NCBI GenBank assembly: GCA_024734555.1
Contig: JANPWX010000026.1
Location: 3,339,695 to 3,403,694, forward strand
Direction: 5' to 3'
DNA: 64,000 bases
Source: Trochalopteron elliotii
Taxonomy: Eukaryota; Chordata; Aves; Passeriformes; Leiothrichidae
Under the pieces are notes generated by a model. That model made no database searches. It was not told the origin of the DNA and was given only the letters and a program-made list of their open reading frames with translations. This document shows, piece after piece, positions 12,801 through 23,100 of this stretch; position 1 is the stretch's first letter, and each line of letters opens with the position of its first letter. A program made the position numbers and the translations under genes.

Positions 12801-15800
12801 TTATTGTAGCAGCAATGCCACAGATTTAATAAGATTTTTCTATTGTTAGAAGAATTTCCTAATACCATTTATATTATAAAAGTTATTTAGAAAAACTTTG
12901 GCATCACATTAATCCTCACAAGGTAGCAGAAGAGTGAAACAGGATGGTTGTGTGACTGAAAGCACTACACAGAAAAAGGTCCTTCTCCACCCAACAGAAG
13001 GTACCTTCTAACATGAAAACATCTGAACAGTACTGACTACATTTTTTATACAGGAAAAGGTGATAGGACTTATGTTATGCATAGAGCTGTGCTGCCCAGT
13101 GTGCAGACTGCACTAACCTAATCTGCACACTTTTAAATTCAGACATGCCATGTGTCCTTACACTTTAATAGACCATACATACCTTACTGTTACAATATAA
13201 CGAATTGGCACCTGACTTCCTTGCAAACACAAGCATTATATATATATATATATAAAAAAAATTATTCCCAGGGTTTTTTTTTTGCTAGAAAGATATGACC
13301 TAGTTGTCAAAGAAAATTTAATTGTTTCATACACCGAATTGCCTCTTATAGGCAGATATGTCAGCAGTACAAATACGTATTAAGGCAGGTGCTACACAAA
13401 CTCATAGTATATACAATATGAAAGTATGTTTATAAAAAACTGTAGAAAATTTGATTCATGAAATATCTATGAATTTCACTGTCTCCGTGACTTTAGTTTT
13501 CTCACTTTTGAAGTTTTCAGTCTGCAAATGCTTCATTGCTTATACATTCACAGGAACTATACAAATCATAAACAGTTGGGTTGGATGGGACCTTTAATGG
13601 TCAACTAGTCCAACTCCCCTGCAATGAGCAAGGACATCTTCATCTACATCAGGTTGCTCAGAGCCCAGTCCAACCTAACCTTGAATGTTTCCAGGCACAG
13701 GTCATCGTCCACCTCTCAGGGCCACCTGTTCCGGTGTTTCACCACCCTTGTTGTAAAAAATGCCTTCCTTATACCTAGTCTGAATCTACCCTCTCTTAGT
13801 TTACAACTATCGCCTCTTATCCTGGATCTACAGGCCTATTAAAAAGTCTGTTCCCAATGAACTTTATGAAAATTAAGCCTGTTATTATATGCAAATGATA
13901 TTAATCCCTTGAGTACATTTATCTTTGTTGATTATTTTACTGTCTGTAAACACATGTGCAACTCAGTAATTATTCAGTTAGGCAAGGGAACATACAGGAA
14001 ATTCCCCTGTTACCAGGCCTTAACCAATAGGAATCCTGCTAACACATTAATGAGTACACATTTCAAACTATAAAACATGGAGACGTATTTATTTCTGAAG
14101 ACGTAAGGAGTAAAAAGTTAAATATTTATTGGATAGTTCTGCTAGCAAATCCATTACAAGGGTAAGAGCCTTACTAACAGAATCTGGGGGAACAAGATTA
14201 TTTTTATACACTACTGCTACCTGAGTTTTAGAATTATCACCCAAAAACCTAGAAGGGATGATTTCAGATAATACTTTATTTTCATGGATATTGTTAATGA
14301 GCTCATCGTTGCTATCAAACCAAAAACCTGCACCTGTTCACATTTCTGAAAAATCACAGAATGGTTTGAGTTGGGACCTTAATGATCTTCTGGTTCCAGC
14401 CCCTGTGGGCAGGGATGCCGCCCTCTTCATCAGGTAGCTCAAAGCCCCATCCAGCCTGGCCTTGAACTCTGCCAGTCATGGGGCATTCACAGCTTCTCCG
14501 GACAACCTGTTCCAGTGCCTCACCACCCTCAAAGTAAATACTTTTTTCCCAGTTGGGTATTTCCCAATACCCAATATTTTCCTAATCTAAATCTACCCTG
14601 TTTCAGTTTAAAACCATTTCCCCTTGTCCTATCCCTACATGTCCTTGTAAAAAGTCTCTCTCCATGTTTTTTGCAGCCCCCCTTCAGGTACTGGAAGGCT
14701 GCTATAATTTCTTTCCAGAGGCTTCTCTTCTCCAGGCTGAACAGCCACAAGTCTCTCAGCCTGTCCTCATAGGTGAGGTGCTCCAGCCCTCTGATCATCT
14801 TCATGGCCTCCTCCGGACTTTCTCTACATCCTTTATATAATGGCAATCCCAGAGCTGGACAAAACACTCCAGGAGTTCCATTCTGCCCCTTCTTCAATCT
14901 TCAATCTTGCCGACCTTCCCTTGACCTTCAGGTCACTCTTCTTTCTATGCAGTCTGGGCTGACTTTGTGGGCTGCAACTGCACATTGCTGGTTTGTGTTG
15001 AGCTTCTCCTCAATGAACACCCCAAGTCCCTCCACTTAGGGCTGCTCTCATTCTATTCTCTGTTCAATCTGTACTTGTACTTGCTTGCCCTGACCCAGGT
15101 TCAGTACCTTGCACCTGGCTTTGCTGAACTACACAAGGTTCACACAAGCTCACCTCTCAACCCATGGCATCCCTGCCCTCCAGCATGTCAGTCACACCAC
15201 ACAGCTTAGTGTCATCAACAAACTTGCTGAAAAAGCCTTCAGTGCCACTGTCCATGTCATTAAAAAAAGATGTTAAACAGCACTGGTCTAAATGCTCTAC
15301 TTGGACATCGAGCCACTGATATTATGCGTGCAATCAGTTTTTGTGTCTGCTTTCTTCCAAACCCATTATTTTTATATTCAATTTAAGACTTGGCAGAGTC
15401 CTTCTGTAGACAAGATATCACAAAGAGGAGCTCTTCACTCAGTCATTACACAGGTCTTGTTCCAACTGAGATTTACCTACTCTTCCACTTTTGCAGCAGG
15501 CAAGCACGTAATTAGGTAAGCGAGGCTACTAGCAGAGGGTAGAACTGAACATCCAAGATTAGGACAAGCACTGCTCTGCACAAACATGCCAACTGAAATA
15601 AGCACAATTAATATGCAGTTGTACATAATCAAGAGTGGTAGGCTACACCTTGCTTGACATTTCCAGTCAAGTTTCTCTCTTGACCCTTTAAAAAGTATGA
15701 GTCTATCCCACAGTACAGATCTAGAGCTACCTTTTCAACACAACAGGAAGATCTACTCCTGATAAACATGCTGTTGTCATTAGGACTTTGGGATTTTTCT

Positions 15801-16871
15801 TCTCTCATGTAACTGACTTTGATAACACTCATCTAATATTTTATTAAAGACACCATCACTCTCCCTGAGCTCAGACCATGCTGACAGATGTTGGCAAAAA
15901 TGAACAACACTCCTAACTGTCTCAAGTAAACTCTGTGTTTGTCATTAGGCAAAACCTTGTGCGTATTGAGATTAAATATCATGATCTGAGCTACAAAATA
16001 ACACAGCAGCAGAAGGCCTTGACTATCTCTGACTTGCTTGGTAAGTGAATGCTTAATGTTTATTACTAATTAATAATTAATATAAAAATAATAAATAAAA
16101 AACCTGGACAACAAAAAATCCCCAATTTTCTAATCCTCTCACCTCCTGGATAAAAAACTATGTGGGCTTCTGAACAAGAAGTCGTAATTTTTATACTATA
16201 ATAGTAACAATCATGCCTGTCTCATGGCCATTTTTGATACTGTCTCCTGTCATTCCATTAAAGAAGCTGTAGTATGGACTGCAGCTGAGAGTAAGAATTA
16301 AGTTTGGCTCTAGTTTATTGCTTTATCACAGGCAGGACTGTAAGAATAGTGATGTTTTGGGGATTTGGAGAAAAGAGGGAGAACACAGGGATGAGAAGCA
16401 AGGGAACATCTAAAATGGCATAGATGTAGTAAATATTTTAAGTATCTGTTTCACAGTAGGATGTCCTGTGTTGTACTTGCTTTATTTAAAATTTTCAAAA
16501 ACACATTAGTCTTCTTCAGTAAACATTCTTAAGAATATTAATTCTGTTTTCTTAAAGTGATGGATTATGTATATGGAATTTATTTAACACTTGAGCCTGG
16601 CAGGGTTTTGTTTGCTTGCTAGACTAAACCAGATGCTTCAGATGACATGTGTTTATTTCCTTTTATTACAGCTGATGTAGGTGGCCAGCTTGGATTGTTT
16701 TGTGGTGCCAGTATGATTACAATCATAGAGCTGCTAGAGTATATTTTTACTAACTTCTGTTGGATGTGCATCTTTCTTCTTTTGAAAGCTCCTGAAATGC
16801 CTCAATGGAACAACCCATCCCAGAACCAATCAACAGACAAGGAAAAAAAGAGGGGAATACAAGAATGTTAG
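781..16871 (+). CDS. ASIC5: ASIC5, bile acid-sensitive / acid-sensing ion channel family member 5 (complete, 10 coding exons)
   Basis: Joined exons: 781-820, 3012-3318, 5255-5486, 6541-6660, 7593-7742, 8299-8446, 9960-10016, 12113-12281, 15949-16040, 16672-16871. They total 1515 nt, or 504 residues plus TAG, and every junction is GT-AG with matching phase. Human ASIC5 has 505 residues. The product is an ENaC/degenerin-family trimeric sodium channel of the plasma membrane (also BASIC/INaC). Visible parts: the N-terminal His-Gly gating motif (H48-G49), TM1 at about 63-88, the post-TM1 FPAVTFCN motif (106-113), a large cysteine-rich extracellular domain, the pre-TM2 GGQLGLFCGAS stretch (442-452) with the GAS selectivity filter at 450-452, and TM2 to about 477. 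The reading frame is open throughout, so the gene looks functional. Family membership comes from remembered similarity to human ASIC5 along the full length. Ligand and tissue are known from mammals only and are inferred here. Confidence 0.95.
821..5254 (+). other. ASIC5: ASIC5 introns 1 and 2
   Basis: Intron 1 runs 821-3011 and intron 2 runs 3319-5254. Both are AT-rich unique sequence, with no repeat or second gene recognised. Confidence 0.8.
3012..3318 (+). CDS. ASIC5: ASIC5 coding exon 2 (residues 15-115; TM1)
   Basis: The acceptor is ...ATTCAG before 3012 and the donor is GTAAAA at 3319. The exon encodes the cytoplasmic N-terminus with the STSFHGVHNI gating segment, TM1 (about ALWLLIVVGCLAIVVWQI) and the post-TM1 FPAVTFCN motif shared by ASIC/ENaC channels. 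It ends after two bases of Arg116. Confidence 0.95.
5255..5486 (+). CDS. ASIC5: ASIC5 coding exon 3 (residues 117-193)
   Basis: The acceptor is CTGACAG and the donor is GTAAGT. The exon encodes the first part of the extracellular domain. It includes NQNFSIKDFTRENGFYLN and the cysteine pair region LLECDFFGKPC, closely matching the mammalian protein. NFS and NSS are potential N-glycosylation sequons. Confidence 0.93.
6541..6660 (+). CDS. ASIC5: ASIC5 coding exon 4 (residues 194-233)
   Basis: This exon of 40 whole codons has acceptor TTGAAG and donor GTACAG. It encodes DFEHVFTEYGNCFTFNHND and ends in a beta-strand region (GRGLHLLFDVQQ). The FTEYGNCFTFN stretch is a family signature of the extracellular palm/beta-ball region. 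Confidence 0.93.
7593..7742 (+). CDS. ASIC5: ASIC5 coding exon 5 (residues 234-283)
   Basis: Acceptor TTTTAG, donor GTAAGG, 50 whole codons. The exon encodes the extracellular stretch with VVHSPQELPRFDGLGLLTPV and GMHAQVAIRQLK, which aligns without gaps to mammalian ASIC5. Confidence 0.94.
8299..8446 (+). CDS. ASIC5: ASIC5 coding exon 6 (residues 284-332)
   Basis: Acceptor CTACAG, donor GTATTT. The exon encodes IIQEYPWGEC and the thumb-domain cysteine cluster GCLLECKARYIQDWCGC, which forms disulfides in this family. It ends after the first base of Gly333. Confidence 0.94.
9960..10016 (+). CDS. ASIC5: ASIC5 coding exon 7 (57 nt, residues 334-351)
   Basis: A short exon with acceptor CTTTTTAG and donor GTAAGT. 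It encodes NGTECDLLKFYKCVYPAV, matching the mammalian GIECDLQKYFSC segment. Phases at both ends agree with the neighbouring exons. NGT is a possible glycosylation site. Confidence 0.9.
10017..12112 (+). other. ASIC5: ASIC5 intron 7
   Basis: AT-rich intron with a TA/TG microsatellite near 10222-10255. No other feature is recognised. The shorter introns 3 to 6 (5487-9959) likewise show nothing beyond unique sequence. Confidence 0.75.
10222..10255. repeat. TG/TA microsatellite
   Basis: An imperfect alternating purine-pyrimidine run (TGTGTG followed by TATATA) inside ASIC5 intron 7. Confidence 0.8.
12113..12281 (+). CDS. ASIC5: ASIC5 coding exon 8 (residues 353-407)
   Basis: Acceptor ATTTCAG, donor GTAACC. 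The exon encodes GLCTVGTHNSTCPTPCEE followed by the YPTTVTYSNF beta strand, clear ASIC5 sequence with three thumb/palm cysteines. It ends within Arg408. Confidence 0.94.
13236..13253. repeat. (TA)n microsatellite
   Basis: About nine TA units followed by an A-run, inside ASIC5 intron 8. Confidence 0.85.
13566..13852 (-). mobile_element. CR1 LINE fragment, 3' end, in ASIC5 intron 8
   Basis: The plus strand reads as the reverse complement of a CR1 3' region. It begins with a diverged GTTGGGTTGGATGGGACC block, then a TCAGGTTGCTCAGAGCCC-like block, then a CACCTGTTCCGGTGTTTCACC-like block. The element is therefore on the minus strand with its 3' terminus at the left. It is strongly diverged and carries no usable reading frame. 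Identification is by remembered consensus. Confidence 0.85.
14351..15325 (-). mobile_element. CR1 LINE, 5'-truncated copy of about 1 kb, in ASIC5 intron 8
   Basis: A minus-strand CR1 whose 3' end (AGAATGGTTTGAGTTGGGACC on the plus strand) is at the left. Read on the minus strand, 14529-14897 still encodes a recognisable C-terminal piece of CR1 ORF2, with MIRGLEHLTYEDRLRDLWLF, IIAAFQYLKGG and DRTRGNGFKLKQGRFRL. The copy has internal deletions and frame breaks and ends near the GACATCGAGCCACTGA block. It is 5'-truncated as usual for LINEs and is a dead copy. Confidence 0.92.
15949..16040 (+). CDS. ASIC5: ASIC5 coding exon 9 (residues 409-438)
   Basis: Acceptor TCATTAG, donor GTAAGT. The exon encodes NLVRIEIKYHDLSYKITQQQ and the ISDLL lead into TM2. 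It lies just after a CR1-rich intron of 3.7 kb. Confidence 0.94.
16672..16871 (+). CDS. ASIC5: ASIC5 coding exon 10 (residues 440-504 and stop; TM2)
   Basis: Acceptor TATTACAG. The exon encodes GGQLGLFCGASMITIIELLE, TM2, and a short cytoplasmic tail ending GIQEC before TAG at 16869-16871. The GAS filter is intact and the two TM2 acidic residues (E458, E461) match the mammalian pattern. Confidence 0.95.
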
Positions 16872-17103
16872 TGGCTTGTAGAAGTCCTAAGAACTAATTG
16901 GTTTTGCAAATTCCCTTTCTTTTTAAGATACAAAGGAGAGAGTGATATTTTACACAGCTCCCTTCTCTGAGCTCCTTACTCTCCCTTTTATTCCCTAAAA
17001 CTATTTAACTGTGCTAAAGTTAAATAGTTTTAACTATTGTGCATTTCACAAAGTCTCACTTTCCTTTCATATAAAGTAAAATGCAATCTTTAACTCCTAT
17101 TTT

Positions 17104-17109
17104 AATAAA
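17104..17109 (+). terminator. ASIC5: ASIC5 polyadenylation signal AATAAA
   Basis: This is the first AATAAA after the ASIC5 stop codon at 16871. It implies a 3' UTR of about 250 nt ending near 17125. Signal only; the cleavage site is inferred. Confidence 0.55.
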
Positions 17110-17125
17110 TTATATTTTTAAATAG

Positions 17126-20100
17126 CATAGCAAGTAATACTGACATATGATACCATTAGCATTCATGAGCCAGTTTTTATCTTCTGTATTTTGAATTATG
17201 AGAAATAATACACATGCCATATTATCTCCTAGAAATTTCTTGACTACCATAAATATGGAGCACTGCTATTCTTAAAATGCAGGTTCCTTATCAACAATTC
17301 TTCTACTAGGTTATCATTGTAACATATTCCAGTGAATAATATGGTAGCTTCACCTAAAACAATTAGGAATGTGCTTAACAGCAATGAAATTTACAGTACT
17401 ATCTCCCTGAAACACATAAAAAAATTCTTATCAGTCTGCTAGCTACTACAGAGAACCACAGGGCATCCAAGTGGATGGCAAGTAGGCAAACATGGGTCCA
17501 GTTCAATGCTTAATGGCATGAAAGATGAAAATAAAGGCTGAAGGCTTCATCTAAGTCTTACTAAATAAGTCAGTGTAAGAATTTTGTGGCTTTGGTGTTG
17601 ATTCAGGTTTCCTGAACATTTATTTCTTTAAAAGTGTTCAGAAAAGCTTCTGTTATTTTCTGCATCTGTTTGGGCCTATAGAGCAGTAGCAGTTAAGTCT
17701 ATTTTTTTTTTAAAGAAAACTGTAGTGATTAAATAAAATAATAAATGCATTTACTGAAGAGCCAAGTCCTTAAGGTCAGACATAAAGTAATGAAAATGCT
17801 ACCCTTTGGCCATTATTGGCAACAGCTTCCCTTCAACATAAGCCCTAGGATCTGCAATTCAAGAAACACAGGAAATGTTTTTGCTGCCTAGAAAGAGATG
17901 CCTTGATTTTTTTCCTCTAACCTTAAGCACAACTCAAAGATTTTTTTCTCAATTCTTTTTTATTGGTCACTCCACTTCTGCTGGGACTTTTCCCCCTTCC
18001 TATAACCAAGCATGGGCATATTTGGCTCAGCAGCCCCATAAAAAGGTCATTCTAAGCCCACTGTCCAAGGCAAGTACTAGACAACACACAGGAAGAATGG
18101 AAAGAACAGAGCAAACATACTGCGTGTTTTTCTGTATTTCTCTAAAGACTTCTCCCAGCCTCAAACAGTTTCTAACAGTGGAATTCTTAAGCCAAAAGAA
18201 ATTAGAGGTTTGGAAGTAGGAACCAGATATTATCTGACTTCTGGATGAAAAGAAAAGCAGGGTAAAGTTTAAACATAGTAATCTAGCACACCTTGTATTT
18301 CAGAGATCAAAGTGTTTTGTAACTATCAATCACAATGATTTGGTTTCTTTGCTTCTACTAATACGGGCTAAATAAAGAACATTAGTATTGTAAGGACTAA
18401 ACAAAACAGAACTGGTATTGTTTCTGTCCAAAGGTTCGAGTGCAATGAAGCACGGAACATGCTAAAAAATCAGCCAAAAAAAGCACCAGTGTCCACAAAG
18501 GGAAGGTACTGGAATCTTTGCTTTGTTTAACAAGACTGAAATGACTTTTGCTTACTCCACTGACTTTGGACAAGGACAGCTGAAATCACGGCTTGGTTAG
18601 AGATTCTTTTAACATACATGGCAGAAGGAGCTCTGAAGAAAGCACAAAGACTTGTTTTGCCCAAGGTCAAGTGACAGACTCAGATGTTGGTTTTGGTTTT
18701 TTCAGCAATGGTTTGTGATAAGATTATATAAAGCAACTGATTCCCCAGCACAGCTAAATTTAGCAAGTGTGCTGTGCAGCAGAGCAGAAGTAAGGATGCT
18801 TTTGTATTTTGATGTGACTACTCCTCTATTATGGCAAGAGAATTTTAAAAAGTGCTAAGGAAATACCTAGCTTTACTGGATAGGTGACAATGTCATATCT
18901 ATAAGGACAGCAGAAGCAAGGTATTTTAACAGTTTGAACAGATCACCTCCTAGTTTAGCATTATTCTGCCTCTTATTTTTTCAGTTTTCCTTTTCACAAG
19001 TGGGCATCCATGCTCCAAGTAAACATACTGGCAAGCTTTTCCCATAGTAATTGATTCTAAAATGGTAGTCCTAACAATTAGTTTTACATGACCGGGAAAG
19101 CCCCCTTGGGCTCCTCCCAAGTCCTTGTATAACATGCAAAAAGAGATGCAACATAGAATTTTGTAAAAAAATTTCAAAATACATTTTTTAATGTATTCTG
19201 CAGAAGTCATTAAGCTTTATTTAATGCTGCAGAGAATCTCACACTGTTGCACACATTTTCTGAAGAACAGAGGGAGGCAATTTAATTATGTGGATAATGA
19301 CCTGTGTTTGGGAGCTCTGGATTTTATAGGGTATTGTTGCATTCCCTTACGAATTTTGTACGTATTTTTCATAGAGTATTGTTCAATTACCTTATACAGA
19401 GTATTCATTTTCAACCCCTGGGCAGCTGGTCAGAGTGTCAGGGCTCCTGGTACAAGGAAGACAGACTTAATAAACTGTCAGAGAACTTGCCATGAGAGAC
19501 TGGAGTGGGGGAAGGCTGGAGATAGCTAAAGACATGAATCACCCCTTTTGAAGAGTTTCTTTAGTTCATTTCCCTTCTTCTGTCTCACAAGGCTACTACT
19601 GCAAGGTACATGGCAGACATTTCTAAAGGAGTGCCAGAAATTAAGGAGTTATTCAAGAAGAAATTGCATTTTTTCCCAAGGAGTTCAGGAAACAGGACTG
19701 GCACTTGCTTATTCGGCAAAGCAAAATGTAGAGTGTACAGAATGTCCTGTACAGAAGGATTTGGAGCAGACTTTCATGGAGGAGATGAATTCACTGCAAC
19801 TTTCCACCAGTAGATGCCCCACTTACCTTAGGCTGCTGTTCACAAGGCTTCTCTTGCACACTTGATTTCTCAGCACCTATTATAAAATTTCTGAAGTCAG
19901 ACTGTTTCCCTCTGGTTAATGATGTATCAGCTGAGGAAATATTTCAAAGGAGCTGCTGGCAAACCTGCCATTATTTAGACTGAACTAAGAGACATCATCT
20001 TTGCAGCACTATGTTTAGATTGATTTCTGAGGAAAACAAACAAACAAAAGGATACAGCCATCCCCACTCTGCATCAAAATAAGCTGATCAAAGCATTTCT

Positions 20101-23100
20101 TAAGGAATTTATACAAGTCAGCTGATCTAATGTTGCTTAGGAAAGTGTTGGTTAAGGTAAAATAATTAGCCTTATCAACTCTTTAAGCTGAAACTATGCA
20201 GGGGGGAAGAAAGTATTTCCCTTTATAATCACTCAAGTTTGAAGGCAGTTAGCTGTGCCTACAACCTAGCCCAAAAACAAGTGTTCGCACTGTGTGTGAA
20301 TCTGGTGCTGGCAAAACTTCATAAAAGAACTCTTCCTCACCTAAGCAGTACCTCATGGTAGCATGAAACAGCTAAGTTTCTTACAAATAAACATTGCCTT
20401 GCAGTTGCTCAGTATTTTGGAAATCCAAACATCATCATGCAATTCTAAAAACTCCCAGACCAACATAAACCATAGTGTTTCACTCACACTGTCTCCTGAA
20501 GTATGAAGCATTTCCAGAACTTCATACTTCTGTACACAGAAGTGAATATCCCTTATTAGGCTATAAACATTAGTACATCTTGTCATACTAACTACATCCA
20601 GAGGTAAACACATTTTTGTGTTAGCAGTTGGTGTGCTTAATAAACTCAGGATACAGGAAATATCTCCAAGTTCATACCATATTAATTATTTAGTGCAATG
20701 TTGAAACATGACAGGGTTATAAATGATAAATTCTGTATGGTGAGGATACTGCTGCAGATCCAGGAGTAGCATCACATCTCATTCATGCTGCTCATGGCCT
20801 CCCTGCGCTGTTAACCCTCTTGCACTCTGTCCCTTTATCCACCAGGAGATGCTCACCTCTCCTGACTCCTCACTAAAAGCAGTCACCACAAGAAGGAAAG
20901 CTCCTTTACAACACGAAAACTTCCAAATGGCTCTTCCCACTACACACAAAATTAATGTTTAAACAGAGAATCCCCACCTATTTCTTGTCTCAGGACAGAA
21001 ATGCCCAAGGTGGTGGGGTTTTTGTGGTTTTGGTTTGGTTATTTTTTAGCATCTTTTGGCATCAGGACTACTTCCACAAAACTAGGAGAGAGAGGTTCAC
21101 ATATGCAGCTATTCTTTCCTGAGTGAAATACTGAAAAGCTTCTGTCTCTAGAGAAGCATGTCATTTTGCAACAAAGCCTGGTTAAGTGCATATCTAATTT
21201 TGCCTTGCTAATTTTTGGGGGTTAGTTTCAAAGAAATAACCCTGAGCCTTAGAAAATTTAGTAACACTTCCAGTACACTTGAAGGTCCTTAACGGAAAGG
21301 ATGATAGTTCACATTATAATTGCTAGTATTTCTGCCCACTTTGTGGCACTTTCAAAGCCACTCTCACCTTACCCAGTCATTTTGAGTTAGAGATGAACAC
21401 TAAATAAACACAGGTTGTGTCCCTTGTGGGTCTCAATGCTGTGCTGAGCACAACACTGGGTTCTCTTATCTACTTCTACCTATTTAAGACTTGGCAAACA
21501 AGTGTGCAAGGCAGGATTGATGGTCACACACTTGACCATTCCTGATGTATCCCTCACATACTGTGAATCAGCTGAAGATAAGAAATAGGAACAGTTACAA
21601 CAAGGAATGCTTTTGTGCATAAGCTGTAAAAAACGTAGGTTTGTCAGGGCTGCACACATACCACAGAACATGCAAAAACAGTTCATTAAAAATGAAAAAT
21701 TTCTTCTGGTGTTTTTCAACTCAACCCATATGCCTCCCACAACAATGACTCAATTCTTATGCAGTTTCCATAACTGATACTCCCAATAACTTTAGCTAAG
21801 AATTTTAATATAATCCCTTCTCCTGGGGTAACCAACAGCTCTTTGTGTACAGTAGCTGCAAAGAAAACATACTTAGAAGGCCTACTGTGAATCCTGGCTA
21901 ACAGGACTAACCCTGGAACGTTTTCCTGTTGGTCACCTGGCCTACTGCATTTGTAACCCTGAATTATACCTAAATGTTTCTAGCCCCACTGCACAGGACT
22001 CATTACTTATTACACACTCTGCTCCAGAGTTCAGTGGGAATTTGCCAGCCTTAAAATGCCAAACAACTTCAGACCATGCCCACCTAAATATACAGTTCAC
22101 CTACAGACTGTACGTACTCTAGTCTGAATGTGCTGCATCACATCTTAATCTTCTCTGGCAGTCTGAATAAATGGAATTTTCTGGGGTTGTTTTAGTCCAA
22201 ACACCTAAGCAATGTATGAATAAAAATGGCAAACAGTGCCCCACAAGAAACAAACCAGGCATGAGAAAAAAAGCCTTATCTGACTGGAGAAACATCACAA
22301 AAGTCTGTTTTAAAACTAATTATAAGAAGCTGCTCACTGTTTAAACATGGAAGTCAAGCAAACAGCAGCAAGTAGGAGAAATTTTTTTTAAAAAAAAGGC
22401 AATACTGTTACTAAGAGGCATACATAATTCTAAAAAAATACCTGAGGGAAGTGAAATCATGGAGTGCAACACAGCACCAGATTTTAGTGAATTCATTTGT
22501 CTTGAAGCATAAGTTGCTCCTTGTTCTTTATTTTCCAGTATTCCAGTTCAGACAAGGACTCTGCTGTGTGAAGTACTTCACAAAATGCAGACCCTGCTCT
22601 AAAGGTCCTTCAGCTTTAAAAAACTGTAAGGCATCTGGTTTGTTCCTCAATTCAAAGCACCTGTGTGTTTGGGATGCCAATTTACATGCTCAGATAAGAA
22701 AGTGTGGTTAGGTAGGCATTGGCAACTACCTTTTCTCTCATTCTCACTGCTTGCACAGAAAGTTTAGATGTCTCAAAACAAATGGCCTTCATAGTAAGCA
22801 GAGAACAGCAACAGCACAGTCATGTGATAGATGTGACTCTTCCTGACCCTATCTTATGAAGGCAAATGTGTTTTGCACCTGGTGTGTGAAGAAGGGTGGA
22901 GAAAACCTGGTTTTGAATTATGTGGACAGCACAACTTCCTGTCACCCAGTTGTTTTGATGACATCTTTGGGTTTGTTCCAGCAAACAATCACCCACATAA
23001 GCTCTGCTGGTGACATTGGCAAATACTGCATTATGAGGTTTACATCTATATTTGGTGACAATCTATTTATTCCTTATTGCTGACACATGACTGAATTCTC

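Noticed and set aside
14529..14897. Minus-strand frame of 122 codons as a host gene
   Set aside because: The sequence is the C-terminal remnant of CR1 ORF2, part of the LINE copy.
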